A stretch of DNA of 64,000 bases from Septoria linicola (Eukaryota > Ascomycota > Dothideomycetes > Mycosphaerellales > Mycosphaerellaceae), in contig CP099418.1 in assembly GCA_024114885.1 (NCBI GenBank), positions 4,588,001 to 4,652,000 on the forward strand, written 5' to 3'. The notes under the pieces were generated by a model, which saw only the letters and a list, made by a program, of their open reading frames with translations, had not been told where the DNA came from and searched no databases. The position numbers and the translations under genes are program-made. Below, in pieces: positions 1-12,243 of the stretch; the stretch's first letter is position 1, and each line of letters starts with the position of its first letter.

Positions 1-1961
1 TTTTCGAGGCAGCTCACAGCGACGCCGCGAAGCGCAGAGCCTGCTCCTTCCGGCAAGGCCGAACTTTCGGGGTTGGGTCGGTCACCACCAAGGTTCTGCG
101 TAGTATGTCTTGCAGCACAATTCCATCTGCATTCATCAATTGTGAAAAGAGCAACGAATAATGCCAGACATGAGCCAATCCTTGATGCATACTAGCAGCA
201 AAGCTGCGATGGCCACTCAGGAGCCGCGAGGTCTATGTGCATAATCAAAACCCTGTTCAAGGCACAGTAATTGTTCTCGCCAGATTACTCATAAGCTGTG
301 ATTGGCAACCTTACGCCTATTACGGTCTTTTCTTCACTCACTCCAAACGAAGCACATAAGGAGGGCGGCTCCCTCACGACTCATGGGTTCACAACATTGT
401 GCTTCAACTGAATCATCTCAAGCTCGTCTAGCCGGGTAATAACTCGCCTGAAGCCATGGCGGTTCCTGAATGACCCGGACTTGTGTTCCAAGCTCACTGA
501 CCCTTCGAGGAACCACGATCAGTGCAACGCCAATGCTCGTAGTCATCCACGCGCCAAAGAAGCTAGCTCTCAGAGGAGAAGCAAGATGCCTGATTCAGCA
601 GAACATGATTTCCAAAAGCAGCTGGCCTGTGGCTCTGCAGCGGCAGGTTTACGCCTCGACCACTGAGCGCGGCTCACGCTAAGAGCCGGGTGAAAATTGA
701 ACCAAGATCGCATGCAGTAGCGGACTCTCGCGTCTGTCGTTTTCCTTCTCTGGCAACAAGTCATATCGGCCGCGTGAGCCACACGTGGGACAAGACTTGT
801 TCTGCCAACCTCATCGTCAAAGCTCAAGGTCTCCTGCACATTCACCGGGGCTTCTCTATCAGATGCCACTCTGTTAGACTTTGTTGCACTCCCTCAGAGA
901 TCTCAGAAGATCCGCCGAACTATCTGTCACCAGGCCATCTGCTGGTGGTTCTGGAATGTGTCCAGACGAGTCGAAATTGCGACATTCGGCACCGAAACAC
1001 AATTCGGTCTCGACGCATTTCCACACCACCATAATGACCAGCAAGCAGGACACAACAAGCATTGTAGGATCGCACCTAGAGCTCGATGGACGCAAGGCGC
1101 TGGCCGGAGCGTGCGCGAGCATGCCTCGTGTTTGACGCGAAATACGAGCATGCAACATTCTATGGTATAGCCTCGATATTGGTTCTCACGAGTACGCATG
1201 CAGCCAGGAAGTTAGCATACACAAGATCATCCCGATTGTGCATTGGGATCGCTCGTCCATCATTCCAGTAGGTACCTCGGCCGCTCATCGAGGCTCTCAC
1301 CTGCATTAGTCGTCCCATACACTGCTCTAGCTGGTCTTAACCATGACCGATCGCATGCAAGGCTTGCTCGAGCTCGTACCGGATCGTATCTTCTGAACAA
1401 GCTGGAGAGGTTAAACACGCACCCATCCCTAGGCGCGAAATGCACGAGCACTCACTCTTGAATACTCTTTATGATTCACGTTGAAGAGAGACGTGATCGC
1501 GGAACGCCGGCAAAGTCGCAATGACTCTCTGAAGCAGAGAAGGAGAGTCCGGCAGCCTTGCAAGAACGATGGTGACTACTCTAGGGCGGTCCAGACTTGT
1601 CACACACCGAGGCGATGTTTCACCGTGTAAGTAGAAGCACCGCTTCATACGTGTAGGTCTAAGATGCTGATGTATCTCTCGTCAGCGCTTCTCGTTTCAG
1701 ATTCCAGTTTCTTACTTGTTTAGCATTGGGACAATTACAGGACCCTACTGTTCCATGCTTAGACGTTCTTTATCCATAGCACCGGATAACGATTGAGCAA
1801 GTCGTTGATGTTGATCTCTCGCCATAGTTGATTCTCAGGTATTGCATGACCACGCTCTACACACAGCGACACTGTCGAGTCACCTTCCTCAGGGTGTTTG
1901 TGACCCCACCTCGAAGCGGCCAAGGATCTTCAGCGTGCGCTGTTGTCACAGCAAGACTGTC
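1..1961. other. No supported gene (left end of window)
   Basis: Both strands hold only short overlapping open frames of about 60-126 codons that contradict one another and show no recognisable family, no convincing splice-linked exons and no signal peptide. The last 160 bases before SMC5 are probably its 3' UTR. I saw no transposon terminal repeats or marked AT-richness suggesting repeat-induced mutation. A lineage-specific small gene cannot be excluded. Confidence 0.4.
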
Positions 1962-4900
1962 TCAAGCCACGATTCCGTTCTTGACCCTCAATGCCACCTG
2001 TGCCATAGCCTCAAAGGTGTCCAGTTGGTCATTCTTGTCGGGCATATACTCTCCACTGGCGATACAATGCACCTTCATATTCGGATGGTACTTCAGGTTG
2101 TTGAGCAGTTTAGGAGTGATCAGGAAGTACTGCGAAGTGTGTTCGGCGCAGGCAATGTCGACCATGCGCGAGTGCACGAGTCTCTCGTTGCGGGGATCCA
2201 TGCCTTGATTGATCTCGTCGACCACTCGGAATGGTGCTCGCGCCATGCTTTGAAGGGCCATCAGGTAGAAGATTGTGGAAACAGCACGCTCACCTCCAGA
2301 TTGGCGATGTGAGTCCAGGACTTGAAGCTGCTCGTTTTCTCTGCAAGATCATTAGTACCATGTTCGTGATCGATGCCACCGAAGCGCGACACGCACCTGA
2401 ATTTGACCTTGATCTGGATTGCCCAGTCAGCGAAGTCTTCCTGCTTGTCGATGCCAACTTCGCCTGCGCACTGGATACGGGAGAAGTTTTCAGCGAACGC
2501 ATCGGATATCTGGCTGATCAGATGGTCCAACTCTGGTTCCCATTTGTTGCGCATTTCAGCGATCTTGCTAGTAAGCGCCTCGAGGTCTTCCTCCACAGTG
2601 TATCTACGAGCACGCTTCTCGTCGATCTTCTTCGCACGATCTTCGAAGTCCCTGATGAGATTTGCATTCCCATGGCCTGCCAGAAGGTCCAGAGATGCCT
2701 CCACCGAGGCAATCTCCGTGTCAATCTGCGGTGGCTCCCATAGTTGAATTTCTTCGTGGGTTTCCTCTTCGACAGGCGTCATGTCGACCATACCAGCGGC
2801 GAGTTCCTGACACTTTTCTTGCTGCTCCCTTCCACGTTCCTTGGCTGCGTCTCGGTCTGCCTGCATTGTGCGAACCTCTTCCTCCTTTGCCTTTTGCTGG
2901 TCCAAGTCCGCTTGATTGCGAGCTGTGAGTTGGGCAAGGTCTGAAGCAGCTTCAATGCGATTGATCTCCACTCTCAATAAATCTTCCTGGTACCGCTGCA
3001 GATTCTGTACGGCCTTGCCTTGGTCTAGGGCATGCTGACCCTGTTCGAGGAGTAGCTTCATTTGTCTCTGTGAGATGGCCCACTTCCTAGCACCCTGCTC
3101 GGCAAGCTGTGCCCGGTAGTCGGCAAGGCGAGTCTCATTGTTCGTTAGCTTCGTCCCGAGACCATCAAATGCTGACTTCGCTTGCTGCAGCTTTGCTTTG
3201 TCGTTTTTAATGGTTTCAATCTCGCCATCCAGCCGCTTGATCTCGTCTCGGATCTGGCCATGCCGGGCCTTTACCCCTTCCATCTCCTCTTTGATGTGCG
3301 CAAGATCAGCTCTGTAGTCGTTGATCTTCGCATTGCTGTCGTCCTCCGCTTGAGTGCTTACAGGCGCATCTGTCAAGTATCTCGATCTCTTGATAGCAGT
3401 CACGCGTGTGACAACTCCGGCGTCGCCGTATTCTGACCGACGTGTTATCTGGTACACATTGACGGGTGTAATCCATGCATTCACGGGTGACCTCTTGATC
3501 AAATCGAACTGATCTGGCGTGGTATCCCGTCTGCAGTAGGCCATCTTGTGAATATTCCTGTTATCACAAAGCATAGCAAGCACGGGCTCCGGCCCTTCAA
3601 TCAATTCCATGAGCCAGCCGTCCAGTCCCATGGACCGCATCTGCTCCGGTGAAAGCTCTGGTTTCGTATAGCTCGCTAGGTCCGTGGTTGTAAAGCGTAC
3701 GTTCACATCGGTGAGTCCCATGACTTGGTATGCCTGGCGTGTCAAAGTGTTGAAGTCCTGCTGATTTGTCACAGTGAAGGCTTTCAATTCACCCATGCCC
3801 ACCATAGATTCGACCCAATCTGCGTTCTGTGACCCCTGCACCGAGCATTCGACCATGGGTGGACCATATACTCTTTCTTGGAACTTCGCCTGATTGTCCT
3901 TTGCCTGGAGCCATCGCCACACCTCGCAAGTCGCCTTCGAAGCGTTTAACAGCTTGCTCTCCAACATCCCTGCTTGCGACTGCAAGTGCGTCTGCTTTTC
4001 CTGCTCCTCAGTAATGATTTGCTGGCGTTGGGCAGCCTGCTCTCTCAATCCGTTCATGGCGTCGACATTTAAGCTTTGCTCTTCTTTCAGTGTCCTGACG
4101 CGCCGTCCAAGCTCGTTGGTTTTCTCGTTCATAGCTGCGGGATTGAATTCTGCAGGCGGGTTCGCCATGGCATTCTCGATAGTCCTGTTGGCCTGCTGCA
4201 GCTTGGACACCTCGGACTTCGCCTTGGCCGCGTTGTCTGTCTCAGCCTTGATTTCTTTGTCGCAATCTGCCACCGCTTGCTCAGCGTCTTTAAACTTCTT
4301 TTGATGATTAGCTACGGCCTCAACGCTGCGCTGCACCATCCGCCGCTTGGATTCAACCACGCGTTGGATCTGATCATGGTACGCTTGCTTCGCATTGACG
4401 GCCTGCAAATTTGGCTCGATCTGGCGATTGAGGCGTTCCAATTCTTTGGCCGCCTTTTTGGCGCGTTTCTTCAGCTCATCGTGGGTCCGTTTGAGTTCGT
4501 TGAAGACCGTGAATGGTCTGTACTTCTTGAGAAGCGCCAGCCTCTCCTTCACGACCTCGCGCTCTCGCATACGGTCCACGTCTCCCGCTTGCGCCCTTTG
4601 CCGATCTTCGAGACGCTTGAGATCATCAATCAGATTCTGTTGATCGTCCTGCAACTTCTTCTCTTCTTTCCGCCACTTTTTGAGATCTTCGTGGTAGGCC
4701 GACATTTCCGGCGCAGCAGCAGCTCTTTGTGTCTGCACAAGCAATTCCACGGGCGACAAGGCTGCAAACTCAACAACTCTGTCTTGCGGAAGGAACTGAC
4801 ACAGGTTGTCAACTTGGATATAGAGCTTCCGGACGAACTCTTGTACTGTTTTGTTCGACACTGACCGGCCGTCGATCTTGAAGGCTGTCTTCTTGTCCTG

Positions 4901-5446
4901 ATTATTCTTGCCTCCACCTTCGCGGCTGATTTTACACTGTATGATGGGATTCGTTTGATGCTGAGCCGGATCTGCCTTCAGCTCAATCTCGATCAGAGCT
5001 TCTTTGGATCCATGCTTGACGAATTCGCTAATGTCTTTGGCGCGTCCAAGATGCTCCGGCTTCCAACCCAGTCCAAGACATATGCCGCAAACCAAGGTAC
5101 TCTTGCCTGTGCCGTTCGGTCCGATGATCATATTCAGATTCGGTCCAGGATGAAATGTGGCGTCTGTGTACGTGACGAAGTTCTTCATGGCAATTCGCAC
5201 GATCGAGCCAGGCTTGTGCTCCTGTTTCCTCGGCGAGCGTCTGTAGCTCTCTGGTAGGACATCGCCTTCCAACGTCTCTTCCTGTACCTCTTCCTCTTGC
5301 TGCTCCTCGTCCTCACCATCCACGTCACTCAAGCGCTGGCGTTTGCTGGCCTGTGACTCGCCCTCATCGAAAGTGGATCCTTCGTCTTCCTCCATTTCAG
5401 CTCGACGCCTTCGCGACGCCGTCGGTGGCGACGATGTGTACTCCAT
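1962..5446 (-). CDS. SMC5: SMC5, structural maintenance of chromosomes protein 5 (Smc5/6 complex)
   Basis: Core ATPase subunit of the nuclear Smc5/6 complex, which acts in recombination repair, replication-fork stability and chromosome segregation. The model has two exons and 1142 residues, normal for the family. The single 56-bp intron (2341-2396) joins ...KF-R to ENEQLQVLD and restores the C-terminal head. Seen: an acidic disordered N-terminus (about 1-78), Walker A GPNGTGKST (109-117), a long coiled coil, a globular hinge near the middle, a second coiled coil, the ABC signature QSGGERAVS (about 1030-1038) and Walker B RVVDEINQGMD (about 1055-1065). The ATG at 5446 precedes the acidic leader. 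The gene is divergent from POP1, with about 270 bp between the two starts. Identity is secure from the signature and family architecture. Confidence 0.96.
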
Positions 5447-5716
5447 GGCGGCTCCAATTGGCGTTGCGATATGTGGTATGTTGTGTTGCCTGGAAGTGAA
5501 AGTGGGTTGTCAAAGTCGCGTCTCGACGCGTCGGTTTGAGTTACGTAAGCGGCGACTTTTTGTGACCTCGGTGACTGAAGATGCGGCTTCATCATTCACC
5601 AACTACGCTAGGCGACAGGATCAAGAGTGGAAGCTACGAATGAGTATGTGAGGAAGGAGCTACATATGCTTGAGTTAGCAAAAAGAAGAGTCTCACAGCC
5701 CGGGAAGTGCATCATT
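5447..5716. promoter_or_regulatory. Shared upstream region of SMC5 and POP1
   Basis: These 270 bp separate two divergent start codons and must carry both promoters and 5' leaders. I see no clear TATA box. A start upstream of POP1 in the same frame would need a non-ATG codon, so the leader probably reaches to 5717. Confidence 0.5.
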
Positions 5717-8472
5717 ATGGCGCAAGAAAGTGCGCCAAAGCCGACGGCGGCAGGTAATGCTGCTACAAAGAAGAGGAAGGAACCTCCCACAAATGGTCAC
5801 GGCCCAAGAGGGAACTTCAAGCGACCCAAAAGTGACCATCGCGCGAAGCAGCGAGATGCACGTCTTCTAGCTACACAGACTTCTTCCAAAGCCTTCAAAA
5901 ATGGGCAGCTAGATGTGGACAATTTTGTCAAATCGCGCGAATATGAGATCAGAGCGCTTGAGGAGGGCATATCAAGGAGCAGACAGGCTCTAACAAAGCG
6001 AGCGTTTCAACAGGTGCCTAAGGAGTTGAGACGGCGTACTGCGAGCCACAATGTGAAGCGTGTGCCTAAGCGATTGCAGCCACGCGCGAAGCGGGAGGTA
6101 CGTTATGGCTCTGATAACACTGGCTGAAGGTGGGTAGAGCTATTATGGTATTCTGCCCACAGGCTAATGAACTGTAGATGGCAGAAGACAACACTCCGAC
6201 AGTAACATCAAAAAGCCGAAAGCCTACCAGACATATGCGTCTACGCCTGGAAACGGTAAAGAAGCTACGGGCGATGGGAGCAAAACGAAAATTTTCAAAG
6301 GAACTAGATACTGATGTCAAAGTGACCGTATGCTCCGTACCAGACTCAAGCAAGCCAGAAGCAGGAACGGGCACCCCTGTTGCGGCGCGAGCTCCAAAGG
6401 TGAAGAAAGCGAAACTTGCGGTCCCGCCTAAGCCCAAGGCAAAATTTCGAAAGCGTCAAATTGACAAAACATGGCTCCCTACGCACATGTTTCATGCCAA
6501 ACGGGCTCGGATGACAGCGTCCAAGGAAGCATTATGGCGATTTGCCATCCCCCTGACACCAACAGCAAAGAGCTATCGTCCGACTCACAGGTCCGCGAAG
6601 GAACGCGGCGCAATCGCGTGGGACATGAGTTACATGTCTACGATCGGGCTTGAAGGACAGCAGCGGAGTATCGAGGGTGTGCTTCAGGCTCTTCGCTTTA
6701 GCCTAATGGGAAACGACAGTGATCCGTGGGGACCGAAGAGCCACAAGTGGCAAAATGGCTCAAGAGCGTGTCACGGCTTCGTCTTCGAGCGCGAGGCACC
6801 GCACAAGCCACTGGCGCCTGTAACAGTAATTTGGTTCACATCATTGGGAGACTCACTTTCCGAGCGGGACGAAGAAGCCACAAAGCGCAAGAGGAAGCTG
6901 TTGATGAGGGTGCACCCATCTGCCTTTGCTCAGCTATGGGAAGAAGTAGTCAGGCTCGGCAGAGTAGCCAAGCCACAAGTAGCCGTGGAGGACTTACGAT
7001 ATGAGCTCGGCAGCATTGAAGTCACTGGACCAAGTGCGACTGAGGCTTTACTGGGAGCACTCCTCCCCGCAGCAGGGTCAGAAGCAGAAGCAGACGATGT
7101 TGCAAAGGTATGGACTGGTCTCGCAGGATTGACAGACACGAGTCTACTGCCGCCGAACATTGCCATGAGCTTCGATGTGCAAGATCCACGTCTCCGCCAT
7201 CCGCCCCAGACCATCAAGCTTCCACAAACGGCAGAGGAGCAGCAACGGCTCATTGAGCTCACAGCTTCTTGGCCATTGGACGAGAGTCACGCCTCGTCAA
7301 GATTGTTCGATCGTCGTGCTCGACAGAGAGCTTCCAGCGCTTTGAGCAGCCAGAAGTCAATCAACAGACGGAAGGCCGCAGCTGCGCCAGGGCAGTTCCC
7401 CGACCCAGTACCGGAAGACCCTCGCATTCCTGTTCTGGCATACACTACATCTCCCTCTCGAGGTAAGGACGGCTCGTGGACAGTTCTGTTGCCGTGGAAG
7501 TGCGTGCAACCTGTATGGTACAGTATCATGTTCTATCCACTATCTATCGGTGGTCAACCACGATTCGGAGGACTGGACGAGAAACGGCAGCTTGCTTTTG
7601 AAAGCAATCAACCTTGGTTCCCTGGCGATTACGCTGGTACACAAGCAGGCTGGAACTGGGAGTTGGAGCAGCGCAAGAAGAGGAAAGACGATTGGGAGCG
7701 GCGACCCAAGAGCAAACGTGTCAATTGGGAGGCTGTGCAAGTCAGCGCTGCGACAAAAGGAGAGATTGGTGTTGGGTGGGCTTGTGACTGGGAGAGACTG
7801 ATCGATGGCCCAGCCAAAGCAGCGCCACCTAGCGCCGAGTCGGACAACAATGCGAAGGATAGCACGATGCCTGACGCGGGTACAACATCCGTCGCAGCAC
7901 CTGTCGAGCATTCCCTCACGCCACGCATCACCTTCATCCCATCCCGTGAAGCCGAACGCCTCTTCCGCTCTACCATGAACCTGGACCTCCCGCCCACCCT
8001 CCTAAACCCAACAATCACCATCAGCTTATCGTGCCTAGCCCGCGGCACTCCGCAAACATGCGCACGTATATACCGCCTCCCATCAGCCGCATCCTCTTCA
8101 GACCTCCGCAAGCAGTGGCTCGCTCTACACCCCCGACACAGACCCAACAAGACAGGACCCAAGAACAGCCTACCTCGATTACCAAAAGACGCGCCTGCTC
8201 ACGTCGTCCAAAGACGTCTGGCGCGAAGTCTTCTCGAACCTGCGAGAGCCGGCGAAGACGAGTATCCGAGCTGTCCTGAGGAGGAAGATCTGATTGGATT
8301 TGTGACGACGGGGAATTTGAACTTGAGTGAAGGGAGGGGCACGGGAATCGGAAATATCTTGCTGAGCAGGGTCTTGGAGGATGTGAGGCGGAGTGAGGAT
8401 GATGGAAGATTGTGCATTGTTAGGAACGCTGGTCAGAGTATTGGTCGGCTTGCGAAGTGGACGCTTGCGTGA
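5717..8472 (+). CDS. POP1: POP1, RNase P/MRP protein subunit
   Basis: The largest protein subunit of RNase P and RNase MRP, needed for tRNA 5' maturation and rRNA processing in the nucleus/nucleolus. Two exons (5717-6097 and 6178-8472) flank an 80-bp phase-0 intron that begins gtacgt and ends ctgtag. The protein has 891 residues. The POP1 N-terminal domain includes FVKSREYEIRALEEGI, the RHMRLRLET stretch at the exon junction and KTWLPTHMFHAKRARM. The C-terminal half carries the POPLD-type region (around YPLSIGGQPRFGGLDE), and the glycine-rich end GNLNLSEGRGTGIG is also typical. I chose MAQES at 5717 because it is the first ATG in frame; the frame stays open for another 90 bases upstream. Base composition swings from C-rich to G-rich near the 3' end (see findings). 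Confidence 0.95.
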
Positions 8473-9004
8473 GCGGTGAGGAAACGTTCAGGCTGTGGCC
8501 TGGACGCAGCACCGATTTACACGAGCCGTAAAGCATACTTCTGGATATGTCAGCTGTGGAGGACACAATGAGAAGTAAGAGTCAGACTGTGTCTCTTTCT
8601 AACATTTCCATGGGTATCATGAAGCGGTTCCCAATCTATCTCGCGCTGTGGCCTGCGACAGACATTGTACATGCATATGCAGACTGCTGCCTCCCCAATG
8701 CGCGCCCAAACGGCATAGTCGTATCTCATGTGTATCATCACATGCCGCGTCATTACTTCACCTTCGTCCCTGTATTCGCTGATCGGCCGTGATCTGCGTG
8801 TCGCTACACGGTTCCTCCTTCCTCCTTCCTCCTTCCTCCTTCCTCCTTCCTCCCTTCTGTATAGTGGGCTCTGTCGCCGACGTGAAATACTGCAGCCGGT
8901 AAAGTCGAGATGCGTAACCACGTCTATAGTTGCGGCAGACGGGAGCTTTTCACCGTTCCGCCTAGGGCGCGAGTCAGAGCTGTGAAGCAATGGAGGACTT
9001 GCAT
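8473..9004. other. Convergent intergenic region POP1/ERV14
   Basis: It contains the 3' ends of two converging genes and a short heptamer tandem repeat at 8812-8853. Small open frames on both strands conflict and look like noise. Confidence 0.5.
8812..8853 (+). repeat. Heptamer microsatellite (TTCCTCC)x6
   Basis: Six perfect copies of TTCCTCC in a row, followed by a degenerate CTTCTG. The tract is pure pyrimidine on this strand and lies between two converging genes. It is likely length-polymorphic by slippage. Confidence 0.95.
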
Positions 9005-9576
9005 CTACCCACTTTCGTCCCGGATGAGAGCGACAATCATGGAGTAGAGGTAGAAGAAGAACATGAGCAAGTGGAAGCCGAGCTTGATGAAGGACTCCTT
9101 CTTGTGCACGTTCAGCTTTCGGAAGATCTCAGTGGCGTCGAGCAGGTGCTGGTTCTCGAAGATCCTGGACATTGTGTCAGCATAAGATATCTCGCTATCA
9201 GTTGCTTGGGACATATCTTACTTCTTCGCATTCCATGCAATCAGCGGCAGGTTCAGGAGCAACGGCAGCCAGTAGCCGTTGATCAAGAACAGTATCGTGA
9301 GGAAAGCGTGGACGCCGGCTTCAGGCACAATGTACATGTTGAGGCGGTTGCAGAGGTCGATGGGGTTGATGTAGTCGCATTCGAGATCGGAGTACATGAT
9401 GGTGAAGAAGACCTGGAGGAACAAGTTGACGGCATTGAGAAGAACTGCGAGGAGGAATAACCTGTAGACAACATGCTCGTATTAGCTGTGCTGTTGCGAT
9501 TGTTGCGCGTCTGGCTGCAGCGCTTCTGTGCCGCTGGGCTGGACAGATTGACGACGTACCACGCCTCGCCTGACAT
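9005..9576 (-). CDS. ERV14: ERV14/cornichon family ER cargo receptor
   Basis: COPII cargo receptor that carries integral membrane proteins out of the endoplasmic reticulum. Three exons (9576-9560, 9461-9222, 9164-9005) encode 138 residues, the expected family length. The introns are 98 bp (9462-9559) and 57 bp (9165-9221). The first exon encodes only MSGEA plus two bases of the next codon; splicing completes MSGEAWLFLL, the conserved cornichon start. Seen: three hydrophobic segments, the ECDYINPIDLCNRLN motif after the first, and the conserved FRKLNVHKKESFIKLG stretch before the last. The gene is easily missed by ORF scanning because of its tiny first exon. A G-tract lies just upstream of its start. 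Confidence 0.97.
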
Positions 9577-9630
9577 GATGGCGGTGTTTGCGCACTCAAG
9601 TGTGCGTGCTGTGTAGTAGTATGGTAAGGT

Positions 9631-9648
9631 GGGGTGGGGTGGGGTGGG
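9631..9648 (+). promoter_or_regulatory. Potential G-quadruplex tract upstream of ERV14
   Basis: GGGGTGGGGTGGGGTGGG lies on the plus strand 55-72 bases upstream of the minus-strand ERV14 ATG: four G-runs separated by single T loops, a textbook intramolecular quadruplex pattern. On the ERV14 transcript it would be C-rich, so any quadruplex would form in the template strand. Confidence 0.6.
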
Positions 9649-10159
9649 TTGAGAGTGTGTTGTAGCAGTAAGCTTTTCTGGCGAGGTGTTTGGGAGTGTT
9701 GTGTCGCTGCCGAACGCTGTGCGGTATGGTTTCTTGCTCGCACGGACTTTCTCCTCGAAGGTGGAGGTCGTTGAGGATCTAGAGACGAAGCTGTGCCCGA
9801 CAAGTCTCCGAGTAGCCGACTCTCTGGATGATGTAGACTGACGCAAGGAACAAGGACGATAACGTGGCAAGATAGTGGAATTGCCTGCCTACTGAACTGC
9901 GTGAGACGTGTTCTCGTTGCTTGAAGTGCTCTTCACCAACCGGCTGCTACGTTGCGTCATTTCGACTCGATTCAACTTGGCAAATGTGGCAGGGGTCACT
10001 CGAGCTTCAACTTGACATGGTCAACCTGTTCAAGCGGTAGTTGAAATGCACTACGAAATGGCATAGATGCTCGCACGAATTCCCAAAGATCGCTCACGGC
10101 TTCTCGAGCTCAACGCGCTCAGTCATAGCCGCGATCATCAGGCGTGTCAATGGTATTGT

Positions 10160-10180
10160 ATGTACAGCACATATATAAGC
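10160..10180 (-). terminator. Possible 3'-end processing elements of NMT1
   Basis: Read on the minus strand, the 20-60 bases after the NMT1 stop contain TATATA and TACATA-type motifs resembling fungal polyadenylation efficiency elements. This is a weak call from motif and position only. Confidence 0.3.
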
Positions 10181-10218
10181 TGCCTAGTTCGTCATTGACA
10201 TAACTCTTCTTCATACTC

Positions 10219-11915
10219 TTACAGCATGACAACGCCCACGCCACCCATCTTGGTTGTGTCGATGTTGTTCCTCTCGTCAACGCCGCCCGGCAGAGTTGGC
10301 GTCCGCCAATTGAAGAGGTAGTAATTCAGCTTGCCGTCTCCAGGCTCAAACTTCTGTTCCTTCAAGAACAGCGGATTGTCGAGCAGTGTAAGGGCATTGA
10401 AAACGTGGAAGTCTTCCTTCTTAGCCAGAATGAGAACGTCGTGAACAAGTTCTTGCAGACGCTGCTGAAGCTTGTCTTGGAGCTCCTTGGCCTTCACCTT
10501 AGGCTGCTTTGGTGCCTGGAAGGCAGATTCTGTGGCGTAGTAGTACAAGTAGGCCGCACGAATCGTCTCTTTCTTAGATGCACGCAGGACGGATGACTAC
10601 GAGAAGTTAGCTGAGTGCTGCAAGAAACTTGCTTATGGATACTCGCTTCGAGAAGGTAGTAGGAGATGAAGTCGGTGATTTTGCCCTCGTTCTCTACCAC
10701 GTAGCTCCATACAACACCTTTGGAGGTGTCAGAGCAGATCCAGTGAGAGATTTCCGCTTCTGTGAACTCTTGCCGGAGATGGAATCGCTCGCCATACCGC
10801 ACCAGTAGATCCTTAACAGCAGGAACATCGGTAGGCTTCATGGGGCGTAAACCTTTGAGCTGCGTGTTTGGCTCTAGCCGGTACTTGTACTTTTGCCTGA
10901 GAGCCGTCGATCCAGGAGGCATGTGACTGAAGCCTGTGTTGTAGAGGTGCTCCCAGTCGAGCGACCGATGGAAGTAGCGACATGTGCTGACAGGAGTCGG
11001 CAGCAGCGTGCCAGCAGTGTAAAGCGCTTGAAAGATGTCGTTCTGGTAGCATCGCCTGGTAACCTCCTTAATGAGAACAGGGGCCAGTCGCTTATTCCGT
11101 AGCTTGCGGTGAATTGCGAGGAAATTGATTTCGCTGGCATTGATCGTTTTGCCTCTGACCTGTAGCGTAACAGGGATACCCGTGATGGAAGCAACAAGCT
11201 TTCCCCGCTTGCCATCGTCTGTCGTTTTGGTACGGACACCGATGTGCCATTCCTTTTTCCAGCCAGGTGGCTGCAGAGCCCACTTCAAGAATTGTGTCGA
11301 ATAGTTGAAGCGGAAAGACCCATCCGTATCCTCCACATAGTGGTTGTAGAGCAGATCGTAAAACTCCTGCAGGTCTTCATCGCTGTCAAGATCGATCAAG
11401 CACCACTCGAAGCCATCAACCAACTTCTCCGGCTCTGGCTTGACGCTTGCTTTGCATATTTCAGCTGGTAAGATTGCACCTTCTGCTAGGTCACCCTCCT
11501 TCCCACTAGTCGTCTGCAGCAAGTTTGGCTCCTTGAACTTTGGCACTGGCTGCGTATTCCAGAACTTGTAGTCTTCAGGCGCCTTGCCTTCTTTCTTACT
11601 AGCTTCTCCCGCCTGTAGCTGTTTTAGAAGTGCTGGAAGGTCTTGTACCGCAATGGGTTTGTTGTTCTGAATGACATTGGCCAACGGCTGCTCTGTAGCT
11701 GCTGGCTTCTTCTTCTTGGGCTTGCGCTTCTTCTTTTTCTGCGAGCTGCTGCCGCCTGCTGCGTCCTGCTCGCCTTCTAGCTCGTCACCTTCCTCCTCAT
11801 CGCCTTCTCCATCACGAAGATCATCGGCAGCTTGCGAAGTGGTAGCAGGGTCCTTCAGCGAAGCATCAGCTACGTCGCTGGCCAGCGTGGCATCTGCCGT
11901 CTTGTCTGCTGCCAT
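10219..11915 (-). CDS. NMT1: Glycylpeptide N-myristoyltransferase
   Basis: Transfers myristate from myristoyl-CoA to N-terminal glycines of proteins exposed by methionine aminopeptidase; cytosolic and ribosome-associated. Two exons (11915-10647 and 10596-10219) encode 548 residues. The N-terminus is disordered and acidic, with a lysine-rich ribosome-binding patch (KKKKRKPKKKKP). The first NMT signature EINFLAIHRKLRNKRLAP, the KFEPGDGKLNYYLFNW version of the second signature and the C-terminal ...GVVML, whose terminal carboxylate acts in catalysis, are all visible. The 50-bp intron (10597-10646) has a GC donor: only GAA|gcgagt...cgtag|TCA gives the conserved reading LESSVLRASKKETIRAAY, while GT donors nearby shift the frame or hit a stop. 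Divergent from SDE2. Confidence 0.96.
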
Positions 11916-12243
11916 CGCAGCTCCCCACTATTCGCTACCTTTGCTTCCTATACACCCGACAAGTCCTGACGTGCTCTCAATGCACAGCCCACTTTGCTAA
12001 TGTTCCAGAAGCTTGCTAGTGTTCAGCCCAAGCTTATGCAAGCTGCGAAGCTGTGTCTTGTGCCTGCCTAACTTAGTCTTCAAAGTACCACAAGACAGGG
12101 AAAGACCCCACCAACAACGTTCCTGCCTCAGGCGTCAAAGTCTGGACGCTGCTGTCAGACTTCGTCTTTCACGAATCAACCTGCGACATCCATAACGAAT
12201 CAACACCACTATCCTACCGCCCATACCGATAAAAGCACATACC
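11916..12243. promoter_or_regulatory. Shared upstream region of NMT1 and SDE2
   Basis: These 328 bp lie between two divergent ATGs. They must contain both promoters. No TATA box or recognisable operator stands out. Confidence 0.5.

Larger units (their letters stand above)
9577..10218. other. ERV14 upstream region and NMT1 downstream region
   Basis: About 640 bp without a supported gene. It holds the ERV14 promoter and leader (minus strand), including the G-run at 9631-9648, and at the other end the NMT1 3' region. Open frames here, such as 9321-9803 on the minus strand, are low-complexity. Confidence 0.5.

Noticed and set aside
4076..4864. 262-codon plus-strand frame
   Set aside because: Lies inside SMC5 coiled-coil coding sequence on the opposite strand. 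Leucine/phenylalanine-rich antisense of Lys/Glu codons is a known artefact.
8471..8486. 15-base match gagcggtgaggaaac shared with 55871-55885
   Set aside because: A match of this length is expected by chance within 64 kb; no extended similarity around it.
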